Shown here one piece after another: positions 45,516 through 57,092 of a DNA stretch of 64,000 nt. The notes below the pieces were generated by a model that did not search any database, had not been told where the DNA came from, and saw nothing but the letters and a program-made list of their open reading frames with translations. Each line of letters starts with the position of its first letter. Position 1 is the stretch's first letter. The DNA comes from Cryptomeria japonica. Lineage: Eukaryota > Streptophyta > Pinopsida > Cupressales > Cupressaceae. The DNA is taken from positions 570,273,095-570,337,094 of the forward strand of contig NC_081405.1 of NCBI RefSeq assembly GCF_030272615.1. The letters run 5' to 3'. The position numbers and the translations under genes are program-made.

Positions 45516-47340
45516 CATTAATGGCTATTATGTTGCTCATCATTATGTGACATTGGTAGCTCATTTACTGGGGGCTCATTGTCATTCATGATGGTACAAT
45601 TTCAAGTGCAATCATATTTTTGAAGCAACATAATAGCCTAATTTTTCTATGTTATCTCTTGTTCCTATGGAGTAATAGTGTGGAAATATTGATCATCTTT
45701 GCTTTAGAATTCTCTTTTCCTAGATATGGGAGAAGATGTGTATTCTCTTTCTTATCCTACCCACTTCTTGTGAGGAGAATTTTACATACACTAATGTCTT
45801 GCTTGCATGAACTCATGTGAGTATGTAGTACATTTTGTTTATGTCTAAATCTCTCCCTGGAAGATTGTGTAAGTCCTTCTCATTGACCTTATCCTGGGGA
45901 GGCAATGATCTTTTCTTATTTTTATCTAAGGATCCACTTTTTCCTATTTCGTGGATGGTGTGAACTTTATTACTTGATGTTATTCCTTGTATGCATTTGT
46001 TGTTGTTTGTTCAAGGATTCTCTCTTACAAGAGGTGTAAGTCCTTGACTACAACCTCTTTTGCACTTGGTAAAATACATCTATAATGAATTCACTCTCCC
46101 AATTGGGTTAAAAAGAGCGTCATCCTTCATTAAGAATCACTTTCACCTCGCAAAAGAAGGAAGTATTGCATTCTTATTCTCTTCTTTGTCTTATTCTAGA
46201 AGATGTTATATTTGTCTAAGACAATTCCTCTCGAGGATAGGTGTCTTTTGTACAAAGATTTCTTCTCCTCTAAGGATCTCCTTTACACATACTACAAGAT
46301 ATCCCTTTTCAACTATCTTATCCTTGCTTAAAGAGTGCAAAACTCTCTTGCTTGGATCTATGACATTGTTGCATTTTTGGGGTATCTTCTTTTGTGATGA
46401 AGGTAGGTATCCTTGTTCTACTTTTCTTATGACGTAAACATTACACTTTTTGAGCAATGTGTCATTCTTGGAACCAGAGCACAGACTCTTAGAGTGAGAT
46501 GTCTCCATTTTTCTTTTATACAAGGTGATTATTCTCGGAACCAGAGCACAGACTCTTAGAGCGAGATGTCACGCTTTTGTACTATACATATACAAGTTGT
46601 AGCATACTCGAGCATAGACTCCTATGAGGTGCTTCTAACCTCACTTACACACACATGCACGAGGTTGAGTAGAACTAGCCGCATAAGGCTAGACTTTCTC
46701 ACTCTCCTCCCTTACATGGATCACCTAGACAAACTCTAGGGGCTAGTTTTCCATGTCCTTTGTCCCATGGATCACCTAGACAAGATCTAGGGGCGAGAAG
46801 TCCATGTTTTCTCTCTCACTATTCTTCTCATGGATCACCAATGTGTGTATTCATGCTCTTTTTTTTCCTTTCTTTTCTTCTCTTTGCATTTTGTTTCCAT
46901 GTACATCCTTCATCTTGTGTTAGAGAACTCTCAAATCCTCACACTCTTTGTTGTGTTGGAATTGAGATTTAGTCCTCTTTCTTACCAAATTATTCTCCAT
47001 TAGTTTTTGATCTCATATCAAATCTTCTTGTGAGCATTAGTCATCAATATTCTTTAACAATTCGAAGTGGTAAACATGATACCCTGTTTAAACTCACTAA
47101 AATTAGCAAGCCGAAACAGGGGGGAGCATATAGCTACCCTCAAATTTTCATCACCTTCCTTAGTAAGCATTAGGTGATTTTGTGATCTAACATATGGTTT
47201 TGTAGGTTGCGGTTCCTAACTGTGTACTGCAGATACCGCTGGGGGCTTCGTCTGACAACTTATGGATATATCCTTTTTCAAATAATGTTTACTTTTCTGT
47301 ACTTTAGCTTGCATATGCACGTAGTGTTCATATGACCGCT
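45516..47340. other. 3' non-coding region with short direct repeats
   Basis: No supported gene. A 67-base-period repeat occurs at 46470 and 46537 (ggaaccagagcacagactct), with a diverged third copy near 46609. Three copies of catggatcacc (46716, 46767, 46829), the first two followed by tagacaa and ctaggggc, form a second short repeat. Pol domains that should occupy this region in a complete element are missing. Confidence 0.65.
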
Positions 47341-47355
47341 AAAGTGGGGGCTAAA
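47341..47355 (+). promoter_or_regulatory. Polypurine tract of the protease/G-patch element
   Basis: AAAGTGGGGGCTAAA directly abuts the 3' LTR start TGTAGCG. This fixes the plus-strand orientation. Confidence 0.85.
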
Positions 47356-49007
47356 TGTAGCGTCGTAAATTGTACACACTTGCTAGGGTGGTACAATTTC
47401 ACACCTAGTTTAGCACCCGCCTTGGTGCATTTTGCATTTTGCATTGCATTTCCCCTTTAGCACTTAATTGATTAAATTAATTAGGTCTAAGGTTCTATTT
47501 CATCATAGTCCACATCACAAAGTTGGGCCCTTTCATTAAAGTGTGCCCTTGTCATTTTATTCCTCCAATACATCAATTAATCAAAAACCCCGATTAGGTC
47601 CTATTTTGAACTTGGGGGCTTGATTTCGGGGGTCAAAACATCTCGAAATCACTTGTAACTTCGGGATTCTCTCTAAAATCATCATATCCGACGGCCCTGA
47701 AAATTTGGTGAAAAGCTGTCGGGACCATGGCGCCCGGCGTGCACACGGTCTCGGACATTTTTCCCGAAATTTTAGGAGCACGATCCAATCATAAAATAAA
47801 GCTTAACCCCAAGAAATTGGCGGGAGATTCAATCTCTAGGTTGGCCAAAAGTTGGAATTAAGACCTAGGGTTTCATATATAAGAGCTCTCTTTCTTCATT
47901 TGTAAGGATCCAGATTTTTCGTTTCAAGGACCTTCTATGCAGCGAAAGAGAAGATCTTTGAAGACATCAACAACATTCAACATCCATCCATTAGGCATTC
48001 ATCAATTTCATTCATCCATTTAGAACTTTGAAGACATTGAAGAGCAATAAGGGATCACTGACTGAAGATTGGCTTGTACCCCTCCCTTGGGGTTGGGTAT
48101 GATTTCATGTTGTTTTCATGTCTTTGCATAAGTCTCATTATATCACTTGTATTCATGCTTTAGATCTCTTTACATCTTGATTTGGAGCATTTACATTATC
48201 ATTTACAAGCAATTAGGGTTTACTTTCTAGGTTGCTCTAGTTTGCTTACTTGCATTTTACGATCTTGCACACACACAAGGTCTGCACACACATTACTTTT
48301 ACAATACAACTTGGCTATTCATGGAGGTGGAAATCACCAAAGCGGGGGTTTGACTAAGGCAAAACCCTATATAGCCGCCCAAAACACCTTTTCAGATATA
48401 AGTGCAGGTTTCAAAATTTGGACGACGCCGCAAGTTGCAGATCCGGAAGAAGCAGACCGAGATAGAACTTCACACCAAATTCCAGCCCAGAAAGCTAGGA
48501 CAGGGGCGTGGGGTGCCCTAGTCCCTGGGACAGGGGTGCTGGGTTCCCTGGTCCTTCTATCAGACAGTAAGTTTCAGCATTTTGACAGCTTTTCAGGTTG
48601 CAAAACAGTAGTTTTCGGAGAAGTTTCAGGGGCAGAATCAGGACAGTGGCGCCCGCGCCCCCGTCCCGGACATTTTCACTCAGATTTTAACTCCGGGTAC
48701 GCATCTATATTCTTATCTTGTCCTTGTGTTTACAGCTTTCCATTGTTTAATCTCAATTCTGCAATCTTGTTATTAGTTCATACCTGCACTTTGGGGTTAG
48801 GGATTGAACTTGCATCATTCTATCTATCATTTTATTTTTCAATTACAACAAAGGAATAGAAATCCTAATAGGTAGCCCGTGGCTCTCTCTTCCACAAAAA
48901 GAAGTAGCCAATTGTGTGATACCTCTAGGCTCTTTCGTATTCCACAAATTTGTGTCAAAAGGTGAGATTAGGGCATGTTTGCTTAGTGTCACTTTTTCCC
49001 CCACACA
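47356..49007 (+). repeat. 3' LTR of the protease/G-patch element
   Basis: 1652 bases, nearly identical to the 5' LTR apart from scattered substitutions and one fewer minisatellite unit. The open frame at 48182-48859 is a chance frame shared with the 5' LTR. Confidence 0.92.
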
Positions 49008-49012
49008 GGAAT

Positions 49013-49510
49013 ATTTCTCACATGCTGGTTTTTACTTATATTCACCAGATTATCAAAATTCACATGACCTAATCTCTAATGCCACAACCAACTTTCATCA
49101 ACCTGTACCATAATGCATTGGGACTCATAGCATTCCTTCAAATTGTAGACATTACCATCTATCCTCTTTCATTCTGCTACAACCTAACCTGTACTCTGCT
49201 TGCTTATCTAACAATCGGTAGAGTCAAATGTGAACTTGTACCCTTTGTCACACATTTGACTTACACTTAGTAGATTATGCTTTAGTCCTTCCACATAGTA
49301 CACATCATGAGCCTTGAGCTTCCCATCAATATTCAATGTACCATGACCCTTAATCTTGATAGAGGAGTTGTCACCAAACCAGACAGAACCACCATTCCAA
49401 TCATCAAGGCTAATAAACTTTTTCTTGTCTCTAGTCATGTGACTTGAGCAACCACTATCTACTACCCATAGATTACTCCTTTCAGCATGTAGAGTAGTCT
49501 GCACAATCAA
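49013..49510 (-). pseudogene. Copia protease and pre-integrase segment
   Basis: Minus-strand frame 49510-49208 contains NLWVVDSGCSSHMTRDKKKF with the catalytic DSG, then VWFGDNSSIKIKGHGTLNI and VYYVEGLKHNLLSVSQMCDK, the standard copia protease/GAG-pre-integrase sequence. It continues with stops to the insertion edge at 49012, where the nested element splits it from the integrase zinc finger at 40253. Would process Gag-Pol; now broken. Confidence 0.88.
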
Positions 49511-49522
49511 GCTTGACTCTGT

Positions 49523-50913
49523 CTAGTTCTTCTCCTTCTCTAACCAAACCCATTTCTCTTGTTTCTTCTCCTCTTCTATTATTTTGTGTTTTGGTTTAGT
49601 CTCTATCTTCTGCTCCGGTATTGTTTTCCTTTGCTCGTCAATTCTCAGCTTACAATGCATTGCTATGTGACCAAAATTTTGACACTTGTAACATTTTGAA
49701 TTAGCTTTGAAAGAAGTATACAAAATATTCTTGTAAGACATCTGCACATTTCTCCTGCACTCATAACTCTTATGACCAAACTCATTGCAATTATAACATG
49801 TGACATTTGTACCTTGTAATGCAAAAAATGAGTTTCTACTCTCAAAACTAGGATTTACATTCATTTTCCTACAATCTACAATTCTATGACTGAACTTATT
49901 ATACTGGTGACAATAACCATGAAAGTTTGTAACATACTGGTTAGATTGTCTTGGTCCAGCAAACGACTGCCTTACCAAGGGTCTTCCTTTCATGTTGCAA
50001 ACTCTAGAGAATCCTTCATGATCAACTCTTGCTTTTTTCCTTGGATCTGCATGTCGATGCATTGAGTATGGCCTCTGGTTCATTGATTGTGTATACTAGT
50101 TTGTGTGGCAGTTCTTAACAACATCTGTATATGTCTTTTTATCGATATCCTTTCTTACCGTGAATGTCTTCTTCTCTTCAATTTCATTTGAAGAAGTAAA
50201 TAGTATCTTCTTATCGGATGTGTCTTTGAAGTTTTAACTTTGACCCTCTTCAAATCCTAAGCCACCGATATCTTTAGATTGCTTCTGTTGCTCAACGTCT
50301 TCTCTAGAACTTTGATGTTGCCTTCATATTTGCTTCTCACTTTCATCTCTTCCTTGCTTTTGTCTAATTCCTTCCAGAGCTTAACAATTTCTTCTTTTAG
50401 GTTCTGATGATCCTTCTCCTTTTTACTCAAGTGGGTACTAGTAATTTCACAAATCCTCTTGGCTTCTTCCAATTGAAGTTTTAGATTTGCAGTTTTTTTC
50501 TTGGATTCTTCAAGAGATTTCTCCAACATCTCTTGTTCTTCAACTACAACCTATTTGACCTTGAGATCTCTCCTTGTTTTCTTCAATTCTTCCAAGAAAT
50601 TGATGAGCTCTACTTAAAGATCTACTTCTCCTTCTTTCTCTTCTTCTTCTTCTCCCTCTTCAGGTACTAGAACGTCTTGGGCCATAAAGAGGTTTTCTCT
50701 GACTTCATCTGCATTGCAACAGTCATTTGAGACACTCTCCTCATCTGTGGTATCATTTTTATGTGTGTAAAGACCTCTCTGCTTCCAGTTGCCTCTTCTA
50801 CCATATCGGTAGACATTCTTCTTCCTGTCCTTACCATATGATGTGCTACCACTTGATTTATCATCTTCATTCTTATCACCATAGGGTCATTTGGTAGCAA
50901 AATGTCCAATCTT
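49523..50913 (-). pseudogene. Copia gag C-terminal region: coiled coil and zinc knuckles
   Basis: Minus strand. 50529-50257 encodes a heptad-rich coiled coil (LEESKKKTANLKLQLEEAKR). 50083-49523 (186 aa) holds two good CCHC knuckles, CYNCNEFGHKSYEC and CYKCQNFGHIAMHC, and one degenerate one, YCHQYNKFSHRIVDC. Just below the gag stop the strand reads KIGHFATK, the remains of a further knuckle whose second Cys is Tyr (CFNY). The region ends in a Lys/Glu-rich tail before protease. Intervening stops make it non-functional. Confidence 0.8.
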
Positions 50914-51693
50914 TCAATAGTTGAAACATTTCAGGGGCATCTTGCCTTTATATTTGCCTGAACCCGTCTTGATTTTTCTAAAAAAGTTTTCCATGATATC
51001 ATTAGAGTCTTCATCGGTTCCATCTTGAGCAGACTCTTCTTTTCCTTTCCTTGATGTTTTGAATGCAGCTTCTTTCTTCATAGACTTAGTACCGGCAATC
51101 CTAATCTCATAAGCAGTTAGGGAACCATACAACTCATACATTGTAAACATTTTAAGATCTTTTGCTTCTTCTGTTGCTGAAACCTTTCTATCATACTTAG
51201 ATGTGAGAGAACTAAGTACTTTCTTCACTACCACCTCATATTTTATTTCTTTTCCAAGCCCTCTAATGGTGTTTGTTGTTTCATCAATCCTTTGGAGATA
51301 ATCAACAATATTCTCTTCATCTCTCATCTTCAAACCCTCAAGTTGTGCTCTCAATGTCTGTAACTTGGCTTCCTTGAATTTAGCATTGTGTTCAAATATT
51401 TTTTGCAACTTATCCCAAGTTGCTTTGGTAGATGAGTAGTGCATGACCTTAACAAACTCATTATCAGATAACCCACTAAGAATAGTATTTTTAGCTTTAG
51501 CATTGCTCTCATATTCCTTCTTAGCATATGGATCAGTAGGGATATTATAAGGGACTGTATACCTATTCACAACCAACATCCATACATCATAACCTAGAGA
51601 GGACAAAGAGGTTTCCATTCTTCTACTCCAAAAGTCATAGTTGACACCATCAAACATAGGGGCTTTTGAGGAGGCTGATTCATTTCTTTCCAT
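50914..51693 (-). pseudogene. Copia Gag (UBN2-type) N-terminal region
   Basis: ATG at 51693 gives MERNESASSKAPMFDGVNYD then FWSRRMETSLSSLGYDVWML, followed by ATKATWDKLQKIFEHN-like and QLEGLKMRDEENIVDYLQRI blocks. This is the copia-type gag (DUF4219/UBN2) capsid pattern. The frame is open to KMPLKCFNY and stops at 50914, within the first zinc knuckle. A longer open frame upstream of the ATG starts at TTG and is not needed. The ATG lies about 75 bases after the LTR. Confidence 0.85.
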
Positions 51694-51754
51694 TCTAAAC
51701 ACTTGAAAGGATCTACCCAAGCTAGAGTATGCTTTAATAAAACAGGGTACCTAT

Positions 51755-51766
51755 GCTCCGATACCA
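51755..51766 (-). promoter_or_regulatory. Primer-binding site of the copia element
   Basis: The minus strand after the LTR end CCAACA reads AT then TGGTATCGGAGC, one mismatch from the initiator tRNA-Met complement TGGTATCAGAGC. Confidence 0.85.
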
Positions 51767-51768
51767 AT

Positions 51769-53395
51769 TGTTGGACACAATGGATCACTGAGAGGGGGTG
51801 AATCAGTGATTTAACACTTTTTTCTTCAAACAAGGATATTCTGATACTCTATGAAACAAACAGAGTGCTGGCCAGTAAGCCAAACTATGCAAACTCAGTA
51901 TGTGAAAGTATTTTCTATAACATCAAAATATATCATACATAAGAATGCATCAAATAACAACAGATATACAAGGAAAACCCAATGTGGGAAAAACCTCGGT
52001 GAGAATAGCTATTGGAGATCTTCTGCTCCAATCGAGCCTCATAATATAACTGATCTAATTACAATTTTAGCGCACCAACCCAAGGAGAACCAACCCCTAA
52101 ATAATTTATAGGCTCCAACCAAAAGAAGCTACAACCCCTGCACTAAGAACCTACTTAGTGAAGACAATATGAAGATTCAAATAAAAAAATAAATTCCCTA
52201 TTGCAAATGAAGTTTTGGAACCCTTCAATACTCTTCTCTACCGGTTTCAATCTTACTAGTCTGTGAAACTTTCAAACACACTACAACACTGCCTTTATGC
52301 TGGTCTTTAATCTCTTGAAACTTCTCTTCCTCTGTCTGTTGGATTCACTTCACACCTTCACACACTTTTCCAGGTTTTGTTGTTGTCAGTTTGTTCTCTA
52401 CCCATTCACACACCTTACCAGTTTCTTCTTCTAGTCACAGTCACTTAATATTTCTTGTTTTATACTTAAACAATCTTGTATATCTCTCTTTCATTCACAA
52501 GAATAATCGCAAATAATTCTGTACCTGCAATCTCATTGATTTACACTTGTATATGTAACAAATCTGATTTGGTCTCTCTTGGATCATTCACCTGCTTTGG
52601 GGAGATGCATGTGTACATGTTTTTATACATCCAATGCATGTTTTTTAAAAATAGCAAACTTTACCTTGCTTTAAGAACTTCATCTTTGTTGACCTCATTT
52701 CATCCAGCTGTTTCTAACTGAAGGTCAATCTGCAATCAGATTTTGTGCCCCGATCACCATGCCAACAACTACCTGATCATTCTCTGTCATCCATTCTTCC
52801 TTGAGCTGCAACAATCAGATAATATCCCATGATTTATGGATTTATCATTTAATCACCACCAACTGCACGGATAGCCATGTTGATGAACATTTTATCAATC
52901 TCTGCGTGTTTGCCACCTCAGCTCCCCATGGCATACATCGACATACATTCATCTCACTAACAAAGAGTTGGTTCAATCCTAAACATCCCTATCAGTGCAA
53001 ACTCTTGTACTAGTACAAACCTTTACCGGTATGGCTAATACACAGGACAACTACTTCTATCGGCATCACATCATACTGGCAGTTCATCTTGCCTTCTGAT
53101 ATGTCTTCATGTAATTCGTTCAGTTCAACTCACCAGGTGTTATTTTGATTCATCTAACATTCTGCTTCTTCATCACAAATAAACAACCAACCATCATACC
53201 TGTTTATGCCTTATTGGTTAATACTCAGGCATGCCAACTCACTTCTGCATCTCACTGCATAACGATGGTATCAGCTGTCAACACATAATCATACTTCTCT
53301 TCTTTATGTCAGTTCAATCTTCTTCATACCGGGTTGACACACACTACCGGTAGCCTACAATATTGGTTGACATCGATGACAACTTAATGCCAACA
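51769..53395 (-). repeat. 5' LTR of the copia element
   Basis: 1627 bases, TGTTGGACAC...GCCAACA on the plus strand, followed by TSD gttta. Contains tgatgacaacttaatgcc at its end, matching ttgacaactcaatgcc of the partner LTR. Confidence 0.9.
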
Positions 53396-53400
53396 GTTTA

Positions 53401-55147
53401 ATACTCATAATAACTCAACATTAATATGCAAATACAAATGGTAGAAAATGTAGCATAGAGCTGAAGTCATTGACAACAGATATTGCACCAACATTAGTTG
53501 TCTTCATGCCAAAGTATAGAATTCACTATACTCTTGTCAACACATTTAGCGATAACAAAGATGATGAGAAACAAGTTACCTTCTTAGATTTAAAATCAAT
53601 GTTAAGGTTATAAAAGGGGTCAATTATTTTTAGGATTAGGGTTACTATTAGGGTTAGAGTTGATGTTAGCCTTAAATTAAGGTTATGATATAATTAAAGT
53701 AATGGTCCAATTCAGATTAGTGTTATTGTTCAATAATAATTAGGATGTAATAAAGGTTTAAATTTGAAGAAAGGTAATGTGTAATTCAAGAAATTTTACT
53801 TTACTTCAATTCTTTTGCATTGCAAGAGTGGACATGTTTATTTTTGATGGGCACTTCTTTTTTAGCCAAACATGGTAAAGTAATCAATTTAAGTTATTCT
53901 TCTTCTTTGTTCTTTTCACTTGTCAACTTGATTTTAAGATATTTTTATACTTGCTTCCTTTCTAGGCCATTTGGATTTCACCTCAACAATTAGGACAAGA
54001 AATTGTGCATAGTCTAGGGTTTAGTGGACCTATGAGCTAATGCCCAAAAGTTATCAATTAGGCAGGTCTATAGTAGTGTTCCTCATGTGATAAAATTAAT
54101 CTTGGACATCCATCAAAAGTGGAAGTATTTATTATAGATGAGCTCAAAATATGTTACATTTCAAGTAAGGAGTCTAATGCCAATATTATACATAATTGAT
54201 ATTTTCTATTGATGGAAATATAATAAGAAATAGATCATATTTTATAGATTCATTGGATCACTATCTATATTAAATGACAATAGAAGAATCCTCTTGTGAG
54301 ATGACAAAATAAAGGCATACAAAAGAAGAGTTTATGGCTCAATTTTATTAGCTTTTCTACTCACCTAAATAATGGAATACGAAGATTGTAAAACAGAAAA
54401 ACTAGTGGATGATATAGAAATAAAGAAAAATAATCTAATCTATGTATCAAACAAAATAAAAATAAAAATGATAAAGTGGAAGAAGAAAATGATGTCAAAT
54501 TCCAAAACACCTATGGGAATATTATTGTATTAGTATTGGTGTTCTCACATGGTGGAACCAATGCCAAAGCAAACAAAGAGAATAAAATATAATATGGCTA
54601 ATGTGGAAGAATTCTTGATGCATAAATACATAATTATCAACATGCAACCTATGTACATCATGAAGGCTTGAATGTGTCATATTAAAAATTATTTTTGTAA
54701 AGAACATAGAATTAAGTTCATAATAAAAATAATAGATTCAAACGGTATCTACAAAAGGTTTCATTGAAATTTGCATTCTTGAACTCAATATAATGAGAGT
54801 ATATGTAGGTGCTAGAGACTTCCTTTTTCCCAATGATTGTTGTAAAATACGTCGCATTTTTTAATATTAGTGAAAGAAAAATGTGAGTTCTATTCAAAAT
54901 CTGTATGTTGGTTTAATGTTGGATATAGTTGTAAAATTTAAGTCCTGTCTTTTTTGCAATGATATCAAGTTACAAGATGTGAGTAGTCTCAATATCAATA
55001 CTTCTTTTAAGCATGTTTCTTCTGGTGTGACTATGTCAATATTTATACATTCAACTATAACCTTTTGCCAAATTTATAATGATATAAATTTCTATCGACA
55101 TTACCATTGCACCTCATTTAGGTGCAAGTGCTAGTCTATAACTGATG
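53401..55147. other. Unassigned region with a short telomere-like patch
   Basis: 53630-53690 holds ttaggatt-, ttagggtta- and attagggttagagtt-type units, the reverse-complement polarity of the array at 170-4615, and is followed by degraded relatives to about 53760. No supported gene in the rest; open frames at 54522-54707 and 54883-55134 have no recognisable domain. Confidence 0.45.
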
Positions 55148-55206
55148 CTCAATTTGGTATGCGAATTTGTGGGATGTATTGAAGACATCTAAGAATATAT
55201 AGTAAT
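55148..55206. repeat. Diverged copy of the RING pseudogene upstream region
   Basis: caatttggtatgcgaatttg and gggatgtattga..acatctaa correspond to caattttgtatgcgaattcg and ggaatgcattgctgtcatcta at about 33098-33145. About 60 bases; the RING coding sequence itself is not adjacent. Confidence 0.5.
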
Positions 55207-55631
55207 TTTGTGTAATTATAACTTAATAAGTTGAACATAATCTATGAATTCAACCAAAGTTGGACTTTAGTTAATTGGGTAAAAAAAGTAGAAATTAAAA
55301 AAAAAAAATTAAAATTATATAAAACTCTCTTAATTTTGTAAATTATTAAAATATTGAAAATCAAAATTTGCAAATCTAAAGATTTCTTTAAAATTAATTA
55401 ATTTTGCATTTTCATTATATATATATATATATATGTTTTACTTTTCAAAAGTTAGAATAAAATAATTAAATAAAAAAAAGCAAATAAGATACAATCCTTA
55501 GCTAGTGTTGTAACATGTTTACACAAGCCACAACTTACATAAAAGGTTGTGGCAAGGTGAAATTTGTGTAAAGAGTTGTAGGACTAATATGCAATTTATT
55601 ACAAAAATATATATTTATAAATATATAAAGA

Positions 55632-55656
55632 TCATACATATATATATACATATTCT

Positions 55657-55693
<37 letters not shown>

Positions 55694-55757
55694 GTACATG
55701 TACATGTACATATACATATACATGTACATGTACATGTACATGCACATATACATATCC
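55632..55757. repeat. Microsatellite (ACATAT/ACATGT)n
   Basis: Around 20 hexamer units alternating acatat and acatgt blocks, preceded by a ta-rich run from 55600. A (TA)n run also lies at 55417-55434. Met/Tyr or His/Ile repeat ORFs across it are artefacts. Confidence 0.95.
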
Positions 55758-55759
55758 AA

Positions 55760-56725
55760 CCAAGTCATGTCCTATATATTCCTCGCAACATCTCCATCGA
55801 AACAGGGTCTGCATTCCCATGCGCTCCACCATTCCTAGTTCCTCTTTGCGCCATTGATTCACGCTAGTCCTCTGCAACTGCAGGCCAGATCCACAATCTG
55901 CCACCCTACAAAAAAATTGTAGGACACGCAACCTCCGAAATGAAACTTCACTCTGATACCACTTGAAGTAGTCATTGGTGAGGAGGGACCTCAAGGAGAT
56001 CAGTCCAAATCGGTCAATAAGAGTAAATACAATATAAACACATAGATATGATGGAGGGAATACCGAACAGATAGTTTTATTGCATGAAATCTGATTACAT
56101 CCAATTAGTAACAATCGAGTTACAATATACCGGCACACAGGCCTAGTAGAATAGGTCACACAGGGACCTTGAATTGAAAGATCTATCTTCTAGGAACAGT
56201 CTATCTTTCTGATACTTCTTGATTCTATATTTGAAATACATTCTAAAGCATAATTACAAATATATATATATCAATCCAAAGGATCCAGTTGGCCCAAAAG
56301 GGATAAAAACCTGAAGAACAAGGTTGGCCTCCACTAAGAGATTTCTCCGAAAAATCCAAAGGATGAAATGTAGAAGGTCGGTCACACGCCAAAAAACATT
56401 GAGATCATCATCCAAGGCTCCGCAAGATTTGAAATAGGTTCTGGTAGATCACCAGTATAGGTCTCAGGCAATCGGTAGCAAAGGAACAACCGATAACAAG
56501 AAACTATCAAGGAAACCGGTAGTGATATCTTGTCAGAAAGTGATCCAAAAGAGATGCAATTTCAAAGAAAGAAAGATGATCAAGTCTTCAAGTAGAATCC
56601 AACTCCACAAGATTTGGTGAGCCAAAACTGAGACACACAAAAAGAAAACTGAAAATGACAAACAAAACAGAAAGAAAATGTGTTTAGTTGATGCAAGATT
56701 GTTGTGAACCGAGGATGTTCCTACA
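55760..56725 (-). mobile_element. LTR retrotransposon 5' fragment: LTR, primer site, gag start
   Basis: Minus strand. A probable LTR runs from TGTAGGAACATCC (56725) to CTACTTCA (55964), 762 bases, TG...CA. It is followed by AG and TGGTATCAGAGT (55950-55961), an initiator tRNA-Met primer site with one mismatch. About 100 bases later an ATG at 55854 opens MAQRGTRNGGAHGNADPVSM, a typical gypsy-style Gag N terminus, which reaches a stop at 55766 where the microsatellite begins. The rest of the element is absent here. The upper LTR end is inferred from the motif alone because no partner LTR or TSD is available. Confidence 0.65.
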
Positions 56726-56744
56726 TCACGCATCTGAATGACAC

Positions 56745-56930
56745 TTAGTGAATCCTACTAAGAAAAGAAAGAAATCCATCCTGACATGCCAAGCCATAGG
56801 GGCTTGCTTGAGTCCATATATAGACTTCCTCAATCTACAAATGAAAGAAGAATCCTCATAGAATCCCTACAACTGCTCCATGTAAATCTCCTCTCTCCTC
56901 TTGAAGATATAGGGGCTTGCTTGAGTCCAT
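56745..56930 (-). pseudogene. Copia RT fragment(s), rearranged
   Basis: The minus strand around 56905-56765 reads GEIYMEQL, a stop, then GFYEDSSFICRLRKSIYGLK and QAPMAWHVRMDF, the copia RT fingers-palm boundary. The core IYGLKQAP occurs a second time at about 56908-56930 (RNIYGLKQAPI), so a 20-base piece has been duplicated. Nothing else of the copia element is detectable nearby. Confidence 0.75.
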
Positions 56931-57092
56931 AGATGTTGCGAGCAATATATAGGAAATATTTACGATAACAATAAATATCCAAAACATATGCGTGTGTTGT
57001 TCTCTCATACAATTCAATGTACTTCATAGCAGTAAAACCCTGACCAAATTCTAAGAAGATGAAGCATTCACTTCATGTAATATAGCTTTCAC

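Larger units (their letters stand above)
40259..49007 (+). mobile_element. Non-autonomous Ty3/gypsy-like element with protease and G-patch, TSD ggaat
   Basis: LTRs 40259-41942 and 47356-49007 (TGTAGCGTCG...CCCACACA), TSD ggaat at 40254-40258 and 49008-49012, primer site at 41946 and polypurine tract at 47341-47355. The 5.4-kb interior encodes a repetitive gag-like ORF, an aspartic protease and a G-patch domain, then about 1.8 kb of non-coding DNA. RT, RNase H and integrase are absent, with no sign of a junction where they were lost. LTRs are very similar (about 97% by eye), so this is the youngest large insertion in the window. Assignment to Ty3/gypsy rests on the protease style. Confidence 0.9.
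35783..53395 (-). mobile_element. Complete Ty1/copia retrotransposon, minus strand, TSD gttta
   Basis: LTRs 35783-37520 and 51769-53395 run TGTTGGAC...GCCAACA and are flanked by gttta (35778-35782 and 53396-53400). On the minus strand: primer site, gag, zinc-knuckle region, protease, integrase, RT, RNase H, polypurine tract, in copia order (integrase before RT). A gypsy-like element (40259-49007) splits it between the protease and integrase zinc-finger regions; without that insert it is about 8.86 kb. Numerous stops in every domain and roughly 85-90% LTR identity by eye indicate an old, inactive copy. The long gag with coiled coil and several zinc knuckles recalls the SIRE-type lineage, but I have not tested that. 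Confidence 0.92.

Noticed and set aside
55535-55867. Open frames of Met-Tyr or His-Ile repeats
   Set aside because: They are translations of the (ACATAT/ACATGT) microsatellite on both strands.
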